The position numbers and the translations under genes are program-made. The notes below the pieces were generated by a model. The model was not told the origin of the DNA. It did not search any database and saw only the letters and a program-made list of their open reading frames with translations. Shown here piece after piece: positions 5,845 through 8,760 of a DNA stretch of 8,760 bases (the stretch's first letter is position 1; the number at the start of each line of letters is the position of its first letter). The stretch comes from JBHIEE01 sp046760445 (lineage in GTDB: Bacteria > Acidobacteriota > Aminicenantia > JdFR-78). The DNA is taken from NCBI GenBank assembly GCA_046760445.1, contig JBHIEE010000111.1, positions 1 through 8,760 on the forward strand. Reading direction: 5' to 3'.

Positions 5845-7197
5845 ATGAAATATATCGCCTTAAGTGACCACGAAATAAAAGAGATGCTACGCACAATAGG
5901 GGTTTCTAAGTTAGAGGATTTATTCAATTCTATTCTAGATCGGATTAAACTAAAAGGAAATTTATCCTTACCTGGGCCTTTAACAGAGTCAGAGTTAATT
6001 CAGTATTTCAAGAATTTAGCATCTAAAAATAACTTTAATGGTTATATTTCTTTCTTAGGAGCTGGGGCTTATCCTCATCTGATTCCTTATCTTGTTGATT
6101 ATCTGAGTGCAAGAGGAGAATTTCTTACTCTTTATACTCCTTATCAACCAGAGTTGAGTCAGGGAACACTCCAAAGTATTTTTGAATTTCAGAGTTTAAT
6201 TTGTCAACTAACAGGAATGGATGTAGCTAATGCTTCTTTGTATGATGGCTCAACTTCTCTGGCAGAAGCAGCTTTAATGGCATATCGAATTAAAAAAAGA
6301 TCAAAGATATTGATTTCTCGAACAGTTCATCCAGAATACAGACAAGTAGCAAAAACTTATTTTAAGAATTTAGACTTAGAATTGATAGAAATAGACTATT
6401 TGGAGTCAGGGGAAAGCAATATCGACCAGATTAAGGATAAAATAGATGATCAGGTTGCTGCAGTTTTAATTCAATCACCAAATTTCTTTGGAATAATAGA
6501 AAAAATCGACCAGATTTCAGAAATTGCTCATAATGAAGGTGCATTAATGATTGTTGCAGTGGCTGAGCCTTTGACCTTAGCTCTCTTAAAATCCCCGGGT
6601 GAATTAGGAGCAGATATTGTTACTGGTGAAGCTCAATCTTTTGGCCTCCCATTGAGTTTCGGAGGACCATACTTAGGATTTCTTGCCTGCCAGTCTGAAT
6701 TTGTTCGTCAAATGCCTGGCCGAATAGTTGGTCAAACCAAGGATTTAGAAGGCCAGAGAGGATTTGTTTTGACTTTATCTACCAGAGAACAACATATAAG
6801 AAGAGAAAGAGCAACCTCTAATATTTGCACTAATCAAGCTTGGTGTGCCCTTCGAGCTACCATTTTTTTAGAAGTAATGGGTAAAGAAGGATTAAAAGAA
6901 TTAGCCTGGCATAATCTTCAAAAAGCTAACTATGCTAAAAAATCATTAGACAAAACAGATAAAGTTAAAATAAAATTTTCTGGTACAATATTTAATGAAT
7001 TTGTAGTAAAATTTCCTCAAAGCGTTCAAAAGGTAAACAGTCGTCTAAGAGAAAAAGGTATAATTGGAGGATTAGATTTGGAAAAATTTTATCCTGAGCT
7101 TAAAAATTGCTCTTTATTTTGTGTTACTGAAGTTCATAAGAAAGAACACATCGACAAATTAGTCGATAGCCTAAAACTGATAGCAGATAACAAATAA
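5845..7197 (+). CDS. gcvPA: Glycine dehydrogenase (decarboxylating) subunit 1, P-protein N-terminal half
   Basis: GcvPA is the first half of the split P protein, which with GcvPB forms the PLP enzyme that decarboxylates glycine and loads the aminomethyl group onto lipoylated H protein. The 450 residues match the usual size of the subunit. Family blocks include YTPYQPELSQGTLQ (97-110), YDGSTSLAEAALMA (133-146), SRTVHPEYRQV (158-168), a QSFGLPLSFGGPYLGFLAC stretch and RRERATSNICTNQ (319-331). The subunit lacks the PLP-binding lysine, which lies in GcvPB, as expected. MKYIALSDHEIKEML is the typical start, supporting this ATG. Split P protein is usual in Bacillota, Thermotogota, archaea and several candidate phyla, whereas many Pseudomonadota and mitochondria have a fused protein. 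It follows gcvH after 359 nt and precedes gcvPB by 113 nt. Confidence 0.96.
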   Translation: MKYIALSDHEIKEMLRTIGVSKLEDLFNSILDRIKLKGNLSLPGPLTESELIQYFKNLASKNNFNGYISFLGAGAYPHLIPYLVDYLSARGEFLTLYTPYQPELSQGTLQSIFEFQSLICQLTGMDVANASLYDGSTSLAEAALMAYRIKKRSKILISRTVHPEYRQVAKTYFKNLDLELIEIDYLESGESNIDQIKDKIDDQVAAVLIQSPNFFGIIEKIDQISEIAHNEGALMIVAVAEPLTLALLKSPGELGADIVTGEAQSFGLPLSFGGPYLGFLACQSEFVRQMPGRIVGQTKDLEGQRGFVLTLSTREQHIRRERATSNICTNQAWCALRATIFLEVMGKEGLKELAWHNLQKANYAKKSLDKTDKVKIKFSGTIFNEFVVKFPQSVQKVNSRLREKGIIGGLDLEKFYPELKNCSLFCVTEVHKKEHIDKLVDSLKLIADNK

Positions 7198-7242
7198 AAT
7201 GTAAAATGCAAAGTGTAAAATGTAAAATGCAAAATGAAGAAT
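7194..7242 (+). repeat. Heptad tandem array overlapping the gcvPA stop
   Basis: Seven consecutive 7-nt units can be read: ataaaat, gtaaaat, gcaaagt, gtaaaat, gtaaaat, gcaaaat, gaagaat. The first unit contains the gcvPA stop codon (7195-7197). Three units of the opposite orientation (attttta, attttga, attttat) occur at 7279-7299 before gcvPB, so the spacer is a loose inverted heptad repeat. No gene lies in the 113-nt spacer. Confidence 0.65.
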
Positions 7243-7278
7243 TGGGATGGATAAATGCTTATTAGAAACCTTTTAATA

Positions 7279-7299
7279 ATTTTTAATTTTGAATTTTAT
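7279..7299 (-). repeat. Inverted-orientation heptads before gcvPB
   Basis: On the minus strand three units, ataaaat, tcaaaat and taaaaat, repeat with a 7-nt period. They can pair loosely with the forward units at 7194-7242. The array ends 11 nt before the gcvPB start and leaves no room for a strong Shine-Dalgarno sequence; only AAAG near 7305-7308 is seen. Confidence 0.45.
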
Positions 7300-7310
7300 A
7301 TAATAAAGTA

Positions 7311-8760
7311 ATGATGAAGATAATAGAACCCTTAATTTTTGAAATAAGCTCTAAAGGGAAAAGAGCTTTTTATTTGCCTCAACTCGATGTTCCAGAAGAA
7401 AAAGATATCTTGCCTTCTACTTATCTGAGGAAAGAAATTAAAGATTTCCCTGAAGTTTCAGAAAACGAAATCACCAGACACTTTACCCGATTATCCCAGT
7501 TGAACTATTCTGTGGATACTGGTTTTTATCCTTTAGGTTCCTGCACGATGAAATACAATCCTAAAATTAATGAAAAGATAAGTTCTTTTGAAGAATTCCT
7601 TTTCTCACATCCTTATTTCCCCGAAGATTTAATTCAAGGCAATTTAGAAATATTAAAATTAACCGAACAAATTCTTGCTGAGATTACTGGGATGGATTAT
7701 TTTACTTTATTTCCAGCAGCAGGAGCACATGGTGAGCTCACTGGAATGATGATCATCCGAGCTTATTTAGAATCTCAAGGCAACCCTCGTAAGAAAGTTT
7801 TAATTCCAGATTCTGCGCATGGAACAAATCCAGCCAGTGCTCATTTTTCAGGATATGAAATTGAAGAAATTCCTTCTAATGAGAGAGGGACAATTGATAT
7901 TTATAAATTAAAAGAAAGAATAGATGAAGATGTAGCTGCTTTGATGGTTACTAACCCCAATACTTTGGGTGTTTTTGAAAATGAAATTCTCGAAGTTGCT
8001 GAAGTTGTTCATTCTAAAGGAGCTTTATTGTATATGGATGGAGCGAATTTAAATGCTCTGATGGGAATTATTCGACCCAAGGACACGGGAGTTGATGTTC
8101 TCCATCTCAATCTCCATAAAACATTTTCTACTCCTCATGGTGGAGGAGGACCTGGTTCTGGTCCAGTAGGAGTTAAGAAGGAATTAGAACCATTTCTTCC
8201 TGTTCCAATAATTGAAAAAAGAAGAGAGGGTTATTTTTTAAATTTTGACAGGCCAAAAACTATTGGTCGAATCAGAGCTTTTTATGGTAATTTTTTGGTA
8301 GTAATTAAAGCTTTAGCTTACATTCTTTCTTTAGGAAGTGAAGGCTTGAAAAAGGTTTCTCAGATAGCTGTATTGAATTCCAATTATATTCGAAAAAGCT
8401 TAGAAAAATTCTATTTACTTCCATATTCTTCTCCTACTTTACATGAATGTGTTTTTTCTGATCAATGGCAGTCAAAATTTGGCGTAAAGACCTTAGATAT
8501 TGCTAAAAGACTTATGGATTACGGCATACACCCTCCAACTATTTATTTTCCATTAATTGTTTCTGGAGCTTTAATGATTGAACCAACTGAGACAGAAAGT
8601 AAAAGGGATCTGGATTTATTTATCAAAGCAATGAGAGAGATTGCTCAAGAATCAGAAAAAAATACTGATTTAATAAAAACTGCTCCTCACTCCACATGGA
8701 TAAAACGTCTTGATGAAGTAATGGCTGCTCGCAAACCTATTTTGAAATGGGAAAGAGAAA
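7311..8760 (+). CDS. gcvPB: Glycine dehydrogenase (decarboxylating) subunit 2, P-protein C-terminal half (3' end cut)
   Basis: GcvPB is the PLP-carrying half of split glycine decarboxylase, partner of GcvPA. The frame is open from tandem ATGs at 7311 and 7314 to the window edge, giving 483 codons without a stop. Blocks seen are PLIFEISSKGKRAF near residue 7, FYPLGSCTMKYNP (72-84), FPAAGAHGELTG (134-145), DSAHGTNPASA (167-177), and HLNLHKTF (265-272), whose Lys270 is the expected PLP Schiff-base residue. The glycine-rich GGGGPGSGPVG (277-287) follows. The last visible residues, DEVMAARKPILKWERE, match the usual C-terminus, so probably only a few residues are missing. There is no clear ribosome site, so which ATG is used is uncertain, and translation may be weak or coupled to gcvPA. 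Confidence 0.95.
   Translation, partial: MMKIIEPLIFEISSKGKRAFYLPQLDVPEEKDILPSTYLRKEIKDFPEVSENEITRHFTRLSQLNYSVDTGFYPLGSCTMKYNPKINEKISSFEEFLFSHPYFPEDLIQGNLEILKLTEQILAEITGMDYFTLFPAAGAHGELTGMMIIRAYLESQGNPRKKVLIPDSAHGTNPASAHFSGYEIEEIPSNERGTIDIYKLKERIDEDVAALMVTNPNTLGVFENEILEVAEVVHSKGALLYMDGANLNALMGIIRPKDTGVDVLHLNLHKTFSTPHGGGGPGSGPVGVKKELEPFLPVPIIEKRREGYFLNFDRPKTIGRIRAFYGNFLVVIKALAYILSLGSEGLKKVSQIAVLNSNYIRKSLEKFYLLPYSSPTLHECVFSDQWQSKFGVKTLDIAKRLMDYGIHPPTIYFPLIVSGALMIEPTETESKRDLDLFIKAMREIAQESEKNTDLIKTAPHSTWIKRLDEVMAARKPILKWERE

Overview
The window is about one-third G+C and reads with the standard genetic code. It looks like a chromosomal segment of an anaerobic bacterium, probably from an uncultivated candidate phylum. 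Three things suggest this: a glycine decarboxylase split into two subunits, an unusually long arginyl-tRNA synthetase, and spacers filled with A/T-rich repeats of a style I associate from memory with lineages such as Omnitrophota or Aerophobota. The phylum is a guess; the sequence alone does not settle it.

The left part (1-3805) reads leftward. argS comes first, followed by an ABC exporter pair of the gliding-motility/NosFY-like type: an ATP-binding protein and an ABC-2 membrane subunit whose start and stop codons overlap as ATGA. The first 95 bases, just past the permease stop, hold an A-rich 7-nt-periodic repeat and a G+C-rich hairpin; the element runs off the window edge.

The right part (3898-8760) reads rightward and is a glycine cleavage operon: gcvT, gcvH, gcvPA and gcvPB, the last cut by the window edge within a few residues of its expected C-terminus. 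Together these encode the T, H and split P proteins of the glycine cleavage/synthase complex. P (PA+PB) decarboxylates glycine with PLP, H carries the aminomethyl group on a lipoyl-lysine, and T moves the one-carbon unit to tetrahydrofolate. The L protein (dihydrolipoyl dehydrogenase) is not in the window. argS and gcvT are divergent across a 92-bp spacer, and neither has a clear Shine-Dalgarno sequence.

The genes are ordinary. The unusual content is in the spacers. Four of them carry A-rich arrays with a 7-nt period, at least three also folded as inverted repeats, and most abut a stop codon. The gcv operon has wide internal gaps (109, 359 and 113 nt) holding a nested hairpin, a ~150-bp imperfect palindrome, a G+C-rich hairpin and a heptad array. 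I saw no tRNA, rRNA, CRISPR array, transposase or glycine riboswitch, and no evident new protein system.
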